Positions 11,101 to 18,678 of a stretch of DNA of 64,000 bases are shown piece after piece. Numbering within the stretch: position 1 is the first letter of the stretch; each line of letters starts with the position of its first letter. The position numbers were made by a program, and so were the translations under genes. This DNA is from Bacteroidota bacterium (GTDB lineage Bacteria > Bacteroidota > Bacteroidia > Chitinophagales > Saprospiraceae): NCBI GenBank assembly GCA_030147525.1, contig JASBVF010000048.1:1-64000 (forward strand). Reading direction: 5' to 3'. The notes beneath the pieces were generated by a model. The model saw only the letters and a program-made list of their open reading frames with translations. It made no database searches and was not told the origin of the DNA.

Positions 11101-14100
11101 TTCTTCTTCGTCATAGCCCAACACCTGTTTGATGGAGGGGGAGGCATAAGTGGGTTTGGCGTCGGTGTTGAAGATGATAAAAGCATCAGCGGCATTTTCG
11201 ACCAGCGACCTGAATCTTTTTTCGTTTGCAATCAACTGCTCCCTTGACTTTTTTCTCTCGGTGATATCAATGGAAGTTACGAATACTCCGATAACGTTGT
11301 CGTATTCGTCTTTTGCAGGCTTGTATTTAATGATGAAAGTTTTGGTCGTTTGATCAGATAGCGTGATCGTAATTTCCGACTCTTCGTGGTGCCCGGCGAG
11401 TACCCGTTCATAAATTTGGCGTACGACTTCCTTGCGATCGGGCTGGGCATAATTGATAATGTTATCCCCTTTTTGAATATCAATGCCGAGAAAGGTCTTA
11501 TAGTTTTGCTCAAACTGCTTGTTGAAAGCAAGAATATCCAGGTTTCTATCCAGTAAAATAAACGACTCTTCCGTGTTGTGCATCAATAAGGCCATATCAT
11601 GTTCGGCCTTTTTCCGCTCTGAAATATCGTTCACAATTGTAGTGGTCACTTCCTCGCCCTGATCATTCAGAAAAAGCACCGAAGAGAATTCAAACGGAAA
11701 CTTTTCGCCGTTCTTCCTGATACCGGTCAGTTCTCCTTTACTTTTCTTCTCTACTTGCCGCTCTTTCAGTTTTCTTTCGAGGTTAGGACTGTTCGGATCA
11801 ACAATGCCCTGCCTGCCGATTTCCCTGAATTCTTCTTCCGTGTAACCAAAAATATCGCAGGCAGCCTGATTGGCTTCCAGTATCGTCCCGTCGGGTTTGG
11901 TCAGGAATATGCCGTTCATAGAGTTTTCCACGATGGCTTTGTACTTGAAGTTGCTGGCTTGCAGGTCTTTACTGATTTGTCTTTCCTGCGTGACATCTCT
12001 GACAGAAGTGATGGCCAGCCTCTTTCCATCCGGGCGAACCAATAACTCGGTACTGACAAAAACGGACATGGAAGTGCCGTCTTTTCGGAGGACTTCCCAC
12101 TCGGAAGGCAGATCGCAGCCCTCCCGAATAAATTCATCGTGCTGATTTTGTACGGCCTCCCGGTGTTGCGGAGGCACCATCATCGTGAAATTTTGCCCTT
12201 TCAGTTCTTCTTTTGTGTATCCGTAAATTTTACAATAGGATTCGTTGGCATCTACGAAGCGCCCCTTTTCGTCGGTGATGCAAATACCGATGGAGGTAGC
12301 GTTGAAAACAGAAGACAGGAGCCTTTCCGTAATATTAAGGTCGGATAGTGCTTTTTTCAGGCTGGTGATGTCGAGGATGCCGATGGATATGCCCTTTACC
12401 GCATCATCCTCAATAATGACGGGTGAATAATTCAAACTGAACCAGCGTTCATGGCCGGCGGCGTCGGTCAATGCTTTTTCACCCTGATATGTACCCCCTT
12501 TCAGCACCTCACCAAAATCGTGGATAAAATCCTCTATTTGTCCGGGTGCCAGCAGGCCGATGAAAGTGTCGTCTTTCCTGATTTTTTTATTGCGCAGCGA
12601 CAGAAAAATGTCGCTTGCCTGGTTGTTGAAAGTCAGGATTTTATACGTTTCATCCAGGAGAATGAAGCCCTGCAGGTTGTTGTTGAGCAATGCGTTGAGG
12701 TTGCCCTCGTTCTGCTTGATCAGCTTCTCCTTTCGTTCCAGCTCTTCATTGACGGCTTTAAGTTCGTTGTAGGTAATCTGTATTTCTTCGTTGGAAGATT
12801 GTAACTCTTCGTTGCTGGTTTCCAGCTCTTCGTTGGCGGACTGCAATTCTTCATTGGTGCTTTGGAGTTCTTCGTTCAGCGATTGCATTTCCTCATTGCT
12901 GGTCTCCAGCTCTTCAATGTAGGTTTGAAGGTGCTCCTGAGTGGCGGCCAGTTCGTGCTCCAGTTCCTGAATCCGTAAATTGACCCAGTCTTCTTCACTA
13001 TTAATTATACCCCTGGTGATGAACTCTTCAAGGTCGAGTTGTTCAAAAATAACGATGAAAAGTTCATCATTGGCATCTTGGTAAATCAATGGTTTTGCAA
13101 TGATCCGGGTGTAAAAGGTATTGCCAAAAAGGTTAAATTTTTTGATGCTGCTTCTTACCAGTTCCCTTTGTTTGACGGATTTGGTGACAATGGACCGGAC
13201 TTCAATCTGTAATTCCGGATTGACCATTTTCAACAGGTTGGCCTGAATACTACCCTGGGGCAAAGTCATGAACAGGCGAACATCTCCGTTGACCTCCTGT
13301 ATGTCATACACCTCATTGATGACGACGTAAGGGTGCTCGAAGGTATTGAAAAGGGTTTCTTTTACCAGGTCAGAAATCGTAAAGGAACGCTTGGCTTGCA
13401 GGGTGGCTGCTGACGGCGTGGGAGCCTGCTGATGTGGCTTGAAAGCCGGGAAGCGGAAGCCGTGCAGGTTGCCGCCCCGCTTGCGCTGGAAAACTTTGTT
13501 CCTGGCATCAATGGCTGCAAAAAGGTCAGAAAAATGACCAACCGATTCGGATTTACCCAAAAAAAGATAGCCGCCCTGGCGCAGGGCATAATGAAAAATA
13601 GGTATGATTTGTTGTTGAAGGCTGGCGTTAAAATAAATGAGTAAATTCCGGCAACTGATCAAATCAAGTTTTAGAAAAGGCGGATTGCTGGTAAGGTCGT
13701 GTTTTGAAAACAAAACCAGGGACCTCACTGCTTTTGAAAGCTCATAGTTGTTGCCGGTTTTTGTAAAATACTGTGAAATGAGGGATTTCGGCACCTGCTC
13801 CAGCGACGCTTCTGAATATATTCCTTTTCGGGCTTTAGCAAGCGCTTTCTCATCAATATCTGTAGCGAAAATCTGTATGCTGAATTGGTTGGTGTGATCT
13901 TTCAGGAGCTCGCTCAGTAAGATGGCAATCGAGTAGGCCTCTTCCCCGGTAGAACAGCCAGGTACCCAAACCCTGATGGCTTCCTGGCTGCTTTTCGATT
14001 GCAGCATCTCCTGCAAAAGCTTTTCCAATGCTTTAAAAGCGTCTGTATCCCTGAAAAAAGTCGTAACCCCGATCAGAATCATGTTGAACATTTCATCCAG

Positions 14101-14946
14101 CTCTCTTGGGTTTTTTTCCAGTACTGGGATGTATTCCTCGATGGTTTCTAAATTTAAAATGGCTAATCTTTTTGCCAGCCTTCGCTGTAAGGTGGCAGAT
14201 TTGTAGTTTGAAAAATCCGTACCGGTGTGCCGGCTCAACATACTGAATATCTTCTCGAGGCCGCTTCCGAGATGAGACAGGTCTTCCGGGGGGGCGGGAT
14301 GTTGACGGGGATTCTCCAGGTAAGCCTTGATGGCAGACCCGATTTGGTTTGGCGGTAAAATGAGGTCAACCTTGCCTGTCTCAATCGATGCTAATGGCAT
14401 CCCGTCGTATTTGGCGGTACTCGGATCCTGGACTATCGTCAATCCTCCACTTTCTTTAATACGCTTGATGCCGGACGATCCATCTGAGCCAGTACCTGAC
14501 AGGATAATGCCGGTGACGTTGAAGTCTGTTTCTTTTGCCAGCGAGTGAAAGAGAACATCTACACTGGGCTTTGGCCCGGTTGCTGCGTAAGGTTTCGACA
14601 GAATGATTTGTCCTTTTAATACGGTAATCTCTTTATCCGGTGGCGTAATGTAAATTTTGTTGGGCCCCAGTTCGGTAAGATGGACAGCTTCGACCACTTC
14701 AAGCTCGGTCTCTCTGCTCAACAGTTGTACCAGCATGCTTTTGTGGGTAGGGCTTAAGTGTTGAGCCACAATGATGCAGGCGTTTTCAATAGCCGGAAAG
14801 TTGGCTAAAAAGTCCTGAAGCGCTTCCAGCCCTCCAGCTGATGCTCCAATGGCAATGAGGTTGAGCCTTTGAGTTTTGGCTGTTTGATTATTATCCGTCT
14901 CGGGTGCGGAGGGTTGAATTTGGCCGTTTTTTTTCTTTGTGCTCAT
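5101..14946 (-). CDS. Giant CheB-CheR-multiPAS-GAF sensor histidine kinase
   Basis: The 3281-residue protein lacks obvious membrane segments. In order: a CheB methylesterase domain (about 28-215, catalytic S36, H63, D155; no receiver), a CheR methyltransferase (about 232-495, SAM loop VWVPGCSTGEEAY near 326-338), a coiled coil of repeated NEELQSTNEEL-type units (about 650-735), then PAS domains ending in DIT/DVT motifs. I count 17, with one GAF after the twelfth. It ends in HisKA (H3060 in ASHDLQEPLRM) and HATPase (NLISNSLKYH, DNGIGI, SGTGIGLAI). CheB-CheR-PAS kinases are a known class but are usually far shorter. PAS 11 and PAS 17 are close paralogues (WDWD, LFGH, YRMVGAM or equivalent), indicating internal duplication. 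Output is probably through the two downstream response regulators. The start is the first Met before the CheB domain. Confidence 0.9.
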   Translation of the reverse strand: MSTKKKNGQIQPSAPETDNNQTAKTQRLNLIAIGASAGGLEALQDFLANFPAIENACIIVAQHLSPTHKSMLVQLLSRETELEVVEAVHLTELGPNKIYITPPDKEITVLKGQIILSKPYAATGPKPSVDVLFHSLAKETDFNVTGIILSGTGSDGSSGIKRIKESGGLTIVQDPSTAKYDGMPLASIETGKVDLILPPNQIGSAIKAYLENPRQHPAPPEDLSHLGSGLEKIFSMLSRHTGTDFSNYKSATLQRRLAKRLAILNLETIEEYIPVLEKNPRELDEMFNMILIGVTTFFRDTDAFKALEKLLQEMLQSKSSQEAIRVWVPGCSTGEEAYSIAILLSELLKDHTNQFSIQIFATDIDEKALAKARKGIYSEASLEQVPKSLISQYFTKTGNNYELSKAVRSLVLFSKHDLTSNPPFLKLDLISCRNLLIYFNASLQQQIIPIFHYALRQGGYLFLGKSESVGHFSDLFAAIDARNKVFQRKRGGNLHGFRFPAFKPHQQAPTPSAATLQAKRSFTISDLVKETLFNTFEHPYVVINEVYDIQEVNGDVRLFMTLPQGSIQANLLKMVNPELQIEVRSIVTKSVKQRELVRSSIKKFNLFGNTFYTRIIAKPLIYQDANDELFIVIFEQLDLEEFITRGIINSEEDWVNLRIQELEHELAATQEHLQTYIEELETSNEEMQSLNEELQSTNEELQSANEELETSNEELQSSNEEIQITYNELKAVNEELERKEKLIKQNEGNLNALLNNNLQGFILLDETYKILTFNNQASDIFLSLRNKKIRKDDTFIGLLAPGQIEDFIHDFGEVLKGGTYQGEKALTDAAGHERWFSLNYSPVIIEDDAVKGISIGILDITSLKKALSDLNITERLLSSVFNATSIGICITDEKGRFVDANESYCKIYGYTKEELKGQNFTMMVPPQHREAVQNQHDEFIREGCDLPSEWEVLRKDGTSMSVFVSTELLVRPDGKRLAITSVRDVTQERQISKDLQASNFKYKAIVENSMNGIFLTKPDGTILEANQAACDIFGYTEEEFREIGRQGIVDPNSPNLERKLKERQVEKKSKGELTGIRKNGEKFPFEFSSVLFLNDQGEEVTTTIVNDISERKKAEHDMALLMHNTEESFILLDRNLDILAFNKQFEQNYKTFLGIDIQKGDNIINYAQPDRKEVVRQIYERVLAGHHEESEITITLSDQTTKTFIIKYKPAKDEYDNVIGVFVTSIDITERKKSREQLIANEKRFRSLVENAADAFIIFNTDAKPTYASPSIKQVLGYDEEETLSLNIFELIHPEDIAAVKEKMKDCLNKPGVPIKGYLARTKHKDGSWRWIEATTTNMLHDPAIGGIVDNFRDVTEEKLQQEELIRVKTNQEGLINGTQDLIWSIDTRMNLIALNDAYLEMMKIATQKTLKEGDPVIVEEFGEELVSKWKGYYKRVLSGEKFSIKENVYSPLKQRMSYGLISFSPILSAEGEVTGAACYSKDITEEVVHQIALKDAKAELENILDQSLDIVCTIDANGNFVKVSAAAERIWGYKPKELSGKPYISFVYEDDHDKTLKAAADIEAGVDMTNFENRYIRKDGSLIPITWSARWDKQEEIMYCIARDATEKKEAEALLELSEKRFKSLVQDGSDLIGILDMEANYIYVSPTSIAVLDIQPEEFIGKNAFDFIHPEDKDTVFANFSRLETEKRIDISPFRFKHNDGSWRWIETVVTNMVDEPAINGIVANSRDVTARIMAEKELRNSEEKYKFLFEANPLPKLIYDFKTLEILDVNETAIHHYGFSKNEFLEMHVHDLSAEKDSVRLFKSLANPELRPGTVNFGVSSLTTKNGDIISAELFGHRFEQNGQDCMILVCNDVTEREIALQKLKENQEKLLAAQKVAKLGYWQLHLKDNTLYWSDEVFEIWGSSPSPSSEVIFDTFYNSIHPDDREAFSHEHELSLAGKKEHDFEHRIILPDGSVKWVHEKGSLKRDKNGDPVTFEGTVQDITPQKMLSLSLKESNERFEYATKATFDAIWDWDLKKGTLYWGENFEVLFGHQLKNCKKGLSLLYDFIHEDDRARVFDSIHDALQNGDVHWKEQYQYKKGDGSYAYVMNKGIILRDEHNQVYRMVGAMQDVTRQKKEEHRLKLLESVITNTTDAVLITEAEPFEEPGPRIVYVNEAFTKMTGYSAEEVIGKSPRILQGPKSDRNELDRLGKALKNWESCEITTINYKKNGEEFWINFTVNPVADEKGWFTHWIAIERDVTVKKNQELQKQLLTEISQIFNEPFDLKTSLLHVLKHICYQRDFMVAEVWLISADRQRILLTASYAESEEGKRFLELSSNLTHFNKNEGLPGRTWKSETMQIWHVDMKDKTFARHKAAQKVSLRTVYGIPLFYNAEITGVLMLGSQEESIPSLTFNTLSDNFSHQFGAEIKRKQLEQELKEIFNLAPDVICIISTDGFFKQINPALCKLLEYTDEELLTTPFIELVHEDDKNKTAEQVDILCKGGTTSYFENRYITKSGKTLWLAWTATPSEEEGLLYGVAKDITEKKALEELLDKTTELARIGAWEVDLVKNEIYWSPMTREIHEVDESYEPNLESAIDFYVPEHREVVQKSLQQIIEHGKTFDFELRIITAKGNERWVRAIGRGEFVEQKCVRLLGSFQDIHDKKLVEQALETSNKSLTDYKLALDEASNVVITDAEGVILYVNENTCKLSGYSREELIGSHTRINNSNYHPISFFEDLWSAISAGEVWRGEIKNQSKDGSFYWVDTTIVPFVDEKGKPFQYLAIRFDITDKKMTEKAVIKALEDKNTILESIGDGFFAVDKEWTVTYWNNAAERMLFMKRDDILGKNLWDVYDDAIPTGFYDNYHKALEENTAVHFEEYYEALDIWFGVSAYPSPGGLSIYFKDVTHKKQIEERIRQSNERFERVAEATNDAIWDWDIEKNVLYFGEGFSTLFGHNISKNNPSLDFWKHHLHPEDIDRIMNSLNESLENSESKAWQGEYRYLKSDGSYAYVVDKGAIIRNQAGKAIRMVGAMHDITHHKLYEESLKQLNADLEKSIRELAISNQELEQFAYVASHDLQEPLRMVTSFLSRLEKRYGDMIDEKGKKYIHFAVDGTKRMRQIILDLLEFSRVGRMEESREEVDLDELIREILSLYQKQIEEKNATIEFGGLPKLVAFRTPLRQVFQNLISNSLKYHRIEFPPVIQIACTETPEHWQFSVQDNGIGIDAEYFDKIFIIFQRLHNKDEYSGTGIGLAITKKIIENQGGNIWLESTEGEGTCFYFTIPKQDNLEEKRNNFS

Positions 14947-15426
14947 GTTGTGGTGTCAAATTACGGTTAGCCCAATTAATGCTATGTTCACCTTTCTTTT
15001 CGTTGCGAAAAATTTAATAATGATGCCCTGGCGCACATGCCGGGAATTGGTGATCAGGTTAAAATTTCTGCTCGCCAAAACTGTCTGCTTCTCATCTACG
15101 CTCATATTTGTCATTTTTAAATCACTGGCCTTCAGGCTCATTTGTATAAAGTTTGATCAGGTTGCTGAAAAGCGGAACGTTAAGTGAAGCAAATATATTC
15201 AACCAATAGACGATTTGTTATTTTTAAATACGTCATTATTTTGTTAGTAAAATAAATGTTGAAACTCATACTGAAAACTCAATGCGGAAGGTGAAATTTT
15301 AACTGTGTGGCTATTTTTTTGCCCCTACATTTTACGAATGCGGCTTTTCACAGCGGTTTCAAGGGCTGTAGTGTATATTTGCGATATCCGGAACCGGATT
15401 TTTTTCATCGAAAAATCAACACACTC
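14947..15426. promoter_or_regulatory. Divergent intergenic region with two -7-like boxes
   Basis: This 480-base AT-rich region separates the giant kinase gene (minus) from the first ATP-grasp gene (plus). TATATTTG, a full match to the Bacteroidota -7 form, occurs on the minus strand at 15190-15197 and on the plus strand at 15374-15381. The plus-strand copy would give a leader of about 40 bases and supports the ATG at 15427. Neither has a clear TTTG at the right -33 distance. Short ORFs here show no protein-like features. Confidence 0.4.
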
Positions 15427-16647
15427 ATGCATCTCGTCCTGTACGCCGCACCGAATTACACCGAAGCCGCCGTCAAATTCATTGATAAAATCGCCAGCCT
15501 GCCGGACATCCGCTTCGGCCTCATCAGTCAGGAGCCTGCCTCGTGGCTCAAGCCGGAATTGCAGGCTAAACTGAAAGCCTTCGCTCAGGTGGAAAACGCC
15601 TTCGACGGCAGCCAACTCATTGCGGCGGCCCGGCATCTTGCTGCGCAACACGGCCCGATCCATCGCATTATCGGGGCGACGGAGCAGATCCAGATTCCGG
15701 TGGCGGAAGTGCGGGGGGCGCTCGGCATCGAAGGCATGAGCAAGGAGACGATGCTCAACTTCCGGGACAAGTCCCGCATGAAAAACCTTTTTCACAAAGC
15801 CAAAATCCCCTGCGCCCGCCACCAACTCGTGGCCAATGCCGCCGAAGCGCTGGCTTTTGCTGAAAAAAACGGCTTCCCCATCATCGTGAAACCGCCGGAC
15901 GGTGCCGCTTCGCAGGTGACTTTCAAGGCCGGAAACGCTGAGGAATTGCAGGCTGCGCTGGCGCAAATTAAGCCCACCGCCGAAAAACCGGCCCTGCTGG
16001 AAGAATTCATCCAGGGCGCCGAACATTCTTTCGACACGTTTTCACTCAACGGCAAACCCGTTTTTCATACCCTCACCCACTACTACCCAAACCCGCTCGA
16101 AGTCGTCCGGGAACCCTGGATTCAGTGGCAGGTGCTGCTGCCACGGGAAGTGGAAGACAAGCAATACGACGACATCCGCAAGGCCAATCAAAAAGCCCTG
16201 AAAACGCTGGGCATGGAGACCGGTCTCACCCATCTCGAATGGTTCCGCCGGCCTGACGGCAGTATCGCCATCTCGGAAGTGGCCGCCCGTCCGCCGGGTG
16301 CGCAGATCACAACACTCATTTCACGGGCCAACGATTTCGACTCGGTGACGGCCTGGGCACGGCTGATGATTTTCGGGGAGTTTGAAATTCCGGAGCGGAA
16401 ATACGCCGTCGGTGCTGCTTATCTGCGAGGGCAGGGTGAGGGTAGGGTAGTGGCAGTGCATGGGCTTGAGGAAGTGAATCAGTCGGTTGGCCACCTCATC
16501 ACCGACGTCCGCATTCCGCAAATCGGACAGGAGAAGGGGAAGACCTACGAAGGGGAAGGGTTCATCATTCTTCGGCACCCGGAGACGGAGGTGGTGCGGG
16601 AGGCGCTGGCGAAGGTGGTTTCGACGGTGCGGGTTGTTTTGGGGTAG
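15427..16647 (+). CDS. ATP-grasp domain protein (carboxylate ligase-like)
   Basis: From the ATG at 15427 the product is 406 residues. An upstream GTG in frame at 15307 would add 40 residues, but the -7-like box at 15374-15381 lies inside that extension, so I prefer the later start. Residues 1-90 look like a Rossmann-like pre-ATP-grasp domain. The ATP-grasp core shows FPIIVKPPDGAASQVT, EEFIQGAEHSFDTF and the metal-binding region HLEWFRRPDGSIAISEVAARPPG. The family joins a carboxylate to an amine or thiol through an acyl-phosphate; the substrate cannot be read from sequence. A second ATP-grasp gene lies 0.6 kb downstream on the same strand, interrupted only by the four-helix-bundle cassette. 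Confidence 0.8.
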   Translation: MHLVLYAAPNYTEAAVKFIDKIASLPDIRFGLISQEPASWLKPELQAKLKAFAQVENAFDGSQLIAAARHLAAQHGPIHRIIGATEQIQIPVAEVRGALGIEGMSKETMLNFRDKSRMKNLFHKAKIPCARHQLVANAAEALAFAEKNGFPIIVKPPDGAASQVTFKAGNAEELQAALAQIKPTAEKPALLEEFIQGAEHSFDTFSLNGKPVFHTLTHYYPNPLEVVREPWIQWQVLLPREVEDKQYDDIRKANQKALKTLGMETGLTHLEWFRRPDGSIAISEVAARPPGAQITTLISRANDFDSVTAWARLMIFGEFEIPERKYAVGAAYLRGQGEGRVVAVHGLEEVNQSVGHLITDVRIPQIGQEKGKTYEGEGFIILRHPETEVVREALAKVVSTVRVVLG

Positions 16648-16682
16648 GGCGATTTTTAAGGATTAAATTTTAAATTTTTTAA

Positions 16683-17217
16683 AATGTAGAATGTAGAATT
16701 TTTAATGTAGAATGTAGAAGGGGATGGGGCGCAGGAGCAACCATTTATTTTACAAAAACTAAACATCATGGGAAACGAAAATCCAACCTCCGAAAGAAAG
16801 TATGATCTTGAACCCCGGTTGATTGAATTTGCCTGCCTGGTGATTGATGTGGTGGAAAGGCTGCCGAAAAACATTGCAGCAAAGCATATCGGCGGACAGT
16901 TGGTCAGGTCAGGAACGTCGCCGGCCCTGAATTATGGGGAAGCCCAGGGTGCGGAAAGCAAACAGGATTTCATCCATAAAATGGGTGTGGTCTTGAAAGA
17001 ACTCCGGGAAACGAAGGTCAGCCTCAGGATCATTCAATTGCGCCGCTGGATCGACGATGGGCTTGTTTCAAAGGCGCTCAATGAAAATGTGCAGTTAATC
17101 GCCATTATTGCCAAAAGCATCAAAACCGCCAAAGGCAATCGTGACATCAAGTAAATCCAAAGCTTTGCTGCGTCTGCCCCATCTACATTCTACATTGAAA
17201 ATTCTACATTCTACATT
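16683..17217. mobile_element. Cassette with 36-bp terminal inverted repeats carrying a four-helix-bundle gene
   Basis: The left end (16683-16718) and right end (17182-17217) are inverted copies matching at 35 of 36 positions. Each arm is made of four AATGTAGA-type units around a T-rich centre. The only gene inside encodes an S23/IVP-family four-helix-bundle protein. No transposase is present and no clear target duplication is visible, though both flanks are A/T runs. The cassette separates two ATP-grasp genes that read the same way. Mobility is inferred from structure. Confidence 0.6.
16768..17154 (+). CDS. Four-helix-bundle protein (S23 / intervening-sequence protein family)
   Basis: The 128-residue all-helical protein matches the family first known from intervening sequences inside 23S rRNA and related to the Avd accessory protein of diversity-generating retroelements. 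Visible family features are the helix FACLVIDVVERLPKNIAAKHIGGQLVRSGTS broken here into helix 1-2, the NYGEAQGAESKQDF turn, and KMGVVLKELRETKVSLRII with a final RRW. These proteins are basic pentamer-forming helical bundles in Avd; a nucleic-acid role is presumed. No rRNA, reverse transcriptase or variable repeat is nearby. Its placement between 36-bp inverted repeats suggests it belongs to the cassette and not to the flanking ATP-grasp operon. Confidence 0.85.
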   Translation: MGNENPTSERKYDLEPRLIEFACLVIDVVERLPKNIAAKHIGGQLVRSGTSPALNYGEAQGAESKQDFIHKMGVVLKELRETKVSLRIIQLRRWIDDGLVSKALNENVQLIAIIAKSIKTAKGNRDIK

Positions 17218-17242
17218 CAAAAAATAAAAAAATCAAATACTC

Positions 17243-18448
17243 ATGCCTAACCAACCACTCACCGTCCTCTGCCTCGCCGGCGACGTCAAAGGCCAGCGGC
17301 TCATCACCGAATGCAAACAGGAAGGCTGCCGGGTCTTCGTCCTCGCCCGTGAATCGCTCAAAGGCGACGAAGGCTGGCCTCACGCTGACGTGGACGAGTT
17401 TTTCTACATGCCAACTTTGACAAAAAAAGACGACGTCATCAACGCCGTCAGCTACCTCAATCGCACCGAGCGTATCGACCGCATCGTGCCGCTCGACGAG
17501 TTCGACCTCGAAATAGCGGCGGCATTGCGGGAGCACCTGCGCATTCCCGGCATGGGTGAAACCACCGCCCGTTATTTCCGGGACAAACTCGCCATGCGCA
17601 TGCGTTGCGAGGAGAAGGGGATCCTGTCGCCGGGCTTTGTGCCTGTGCTCAACTACGACGCCATCCGGCAATTCACCGAACAGGTTCCGCCGCCGTGGGT
17701 ACTCAAGCCCCGCTCGCAGGGCGGCGCTGCGGGCATCCGTAAAATTCACCACGCCGACGAGCTTTGGCACCACCTGGAAATGATGGGCGATGAGCAGTCG
17801 CACTGCGTGCTGGAACAGTTCGTGCCGGGCGATATTTTTCACGTGGATGCCATTACGATCGAGGGGAAGGTGGTGTTCGCCGAGGTGAGCCGCTATGCCC
17901 GTCCGCCGCTGGAAATCATTCAGAATGGTGGTATTTTCATGACCAGCCTGCAAAAAAGAAACAGCATCGAATCGCTGGCGCTGAAGGAGTTGAATCAAAA
18001 CCTTCTCTCCGCTTTTAACCTCAAGCGGGGCGTTTCTCACACCGAGTTTATCAAAAGCCATGCGGACGGGAAGTTTTATTTTCTTGAAACGGCAGCACGG
18101 GTGGGCGGCGCTTACATCGCTGACGTGATCGAGCATGCAACGGGCCTGAATCTCTGGACGGAATGGGCAAAAATCGAAGTGGCTGGCGAACAAAAACCTT
18201 ACAAACTGCCCAACCACCGGGAGGACTACGCCGGCATCGTACTCTGCCTGGCCAAGCAGGAGTGGCCCGACATGTCGGGCTACAACGATCCGGAAATTGC
18301 CTACCGCATTCACAAAAAAAATCACGCCGGGTTAATCGTGGCTTCGCCGGACCCCGCCAGATTGCAGGCTTTGCTGGAAAATTACAGCTGGCGTTTCAGC
18401 AACGACTTCCTGACGGCGGCGCCGCAGTATAACAAGATTGAACGGTGA
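17243..18448 (+). CDS. ATP-grasp domain protein (second of the pair)
   Basis: The 401-residue product begins with a Rossmann-like domain (TVLCLAGDVKGQRLITECK) and a DEFDLEIAAALREHL segment typical of pre-ATP-grasp regions. The ATP-grasp core includes PPPWVLKPRSQGGAAGIRKI, CVLEQFVPGDIFHVDAI, and the metal site FLETAARVGGAYIADV. It is only distantly similar to the upstream ATP-grasp protein by eye. Biotin carboxylase-like, carbamoyl phosphate-like or peptide-ligase roles are all possible. The ATG lies 26 bases after the right inverted repeat of the four-helix-bundle cassette, so that repeat may provide or alter its leader. A tandem-repeat hairpin follows the stop. Confidence 0.8.
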   Translation: MPNQPLTVLCLAGDVKGQRLITECKQEGCRVFVLARESLKGDEGWPHADVDEFFYMPTLTKKDDVINAVSYLNRTERIDRIVPLDEFDLEIAAALREHLRIPGMGETTARYFRDKLAMRMRCEEKGILSPGFVPVLNYDAIRQFTEQVPPPWVLKPRSQGGAAGIRKIHHADELWHHLEMMGDEQSHCVLEQFVPGDIFHVDAITIEGKVVFAEVSRYARPPLEIIQNGGIFMTSLQKRNSIESLALKELNQNLLSAFNLKRGVSHTEFIKSHADGKFYFLETAARVGGAYIADVIEHATGLNLWTEWAKIEVAGEQKPYKLPNHREDYAGIVLCLAKQEWPDMSGYNDPEIAYRIHKKNHAGLIVASPDPARLQALLENYSWRFSNDFLTAAPQYNKIER

Positions 18449-18459
18449 GGCAGGTACTT

Positions 18460-18534
18460 GAAATTAGAAATTGGGAAATTGGAAATTGCCGGGTGGCTGA
18501 GCGTTAATTTCCAATTTCCCAATTTCAAAATTTC
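18460..18534. repeat. Palindromic element built of GAAATTGG units
   Basis: A perfect 21-bp inverted pair (18467-18487 with 18506-18526) extends with one gap to about 28 bp. The arms are tandem GAAATTGG-like units. It lies between the convergent ends of the second ATP-grasp gene and the 31-residue peptide gene, where it could terminate both transcripts. It shares arm structure, but not sequence, with the other palindromes here. Confidence 0.75.
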
Positions 18535-18535
18535 C

Positions 18536-18631
18536 TTACTTGCGGCGAGGATTTTTACCCCGAAGGATAAAAAGCCCCACTGCCAGCACTACGATGAGGC
18601 CGATGATGCCCCAGGTGGTCAGGTCTAACAT
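18536..18631 (-). CDS. 31-residue single-pass membrane peptide
   Basis: ATG at 18631 to TAA at 18536 encodes a short N-terminus (MLDLTTWG), one hydrophobic helix (IIGLIVVLAVGLFIL, residues 9-23) and a basic tail RGKNPRRK. The polarity suggests a tail facing the cytoplasm. The upstream leader is A/T-rich as for other genes here. It lies 47 bases downstream of the SulP transporter stop on the same strand and may be cotranscribed with it as an accessory peptide. It resembles small membrane proteins of the YtxH or LPXTG-like tail size class only in shape; no family is recognised. Confidence 0.55.
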   Translation of the reverse strand: MLDLTTWGIIGLIVVLAVGLFILRGKNPRRK

Positions 18632-18678
18632 GGTTTTATTTTTTGGTAAAAATAAGCATCCACGTTGCATTGCCGGCA

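Noticed and set aside
16768-17154. Diversity-generating retroelement accessory (Avd)
   Set aside because: The four-helix-bundle protein is related in fold, but no reverse transcriptase, template repeat or variable repeat is nearby.
17204-18325. 373-codon open frame opposite the second ATP-grasp gene
   Set aside because: The opposite strand encodes a clear ATP-grasp protein; this frame has no recognisable features.
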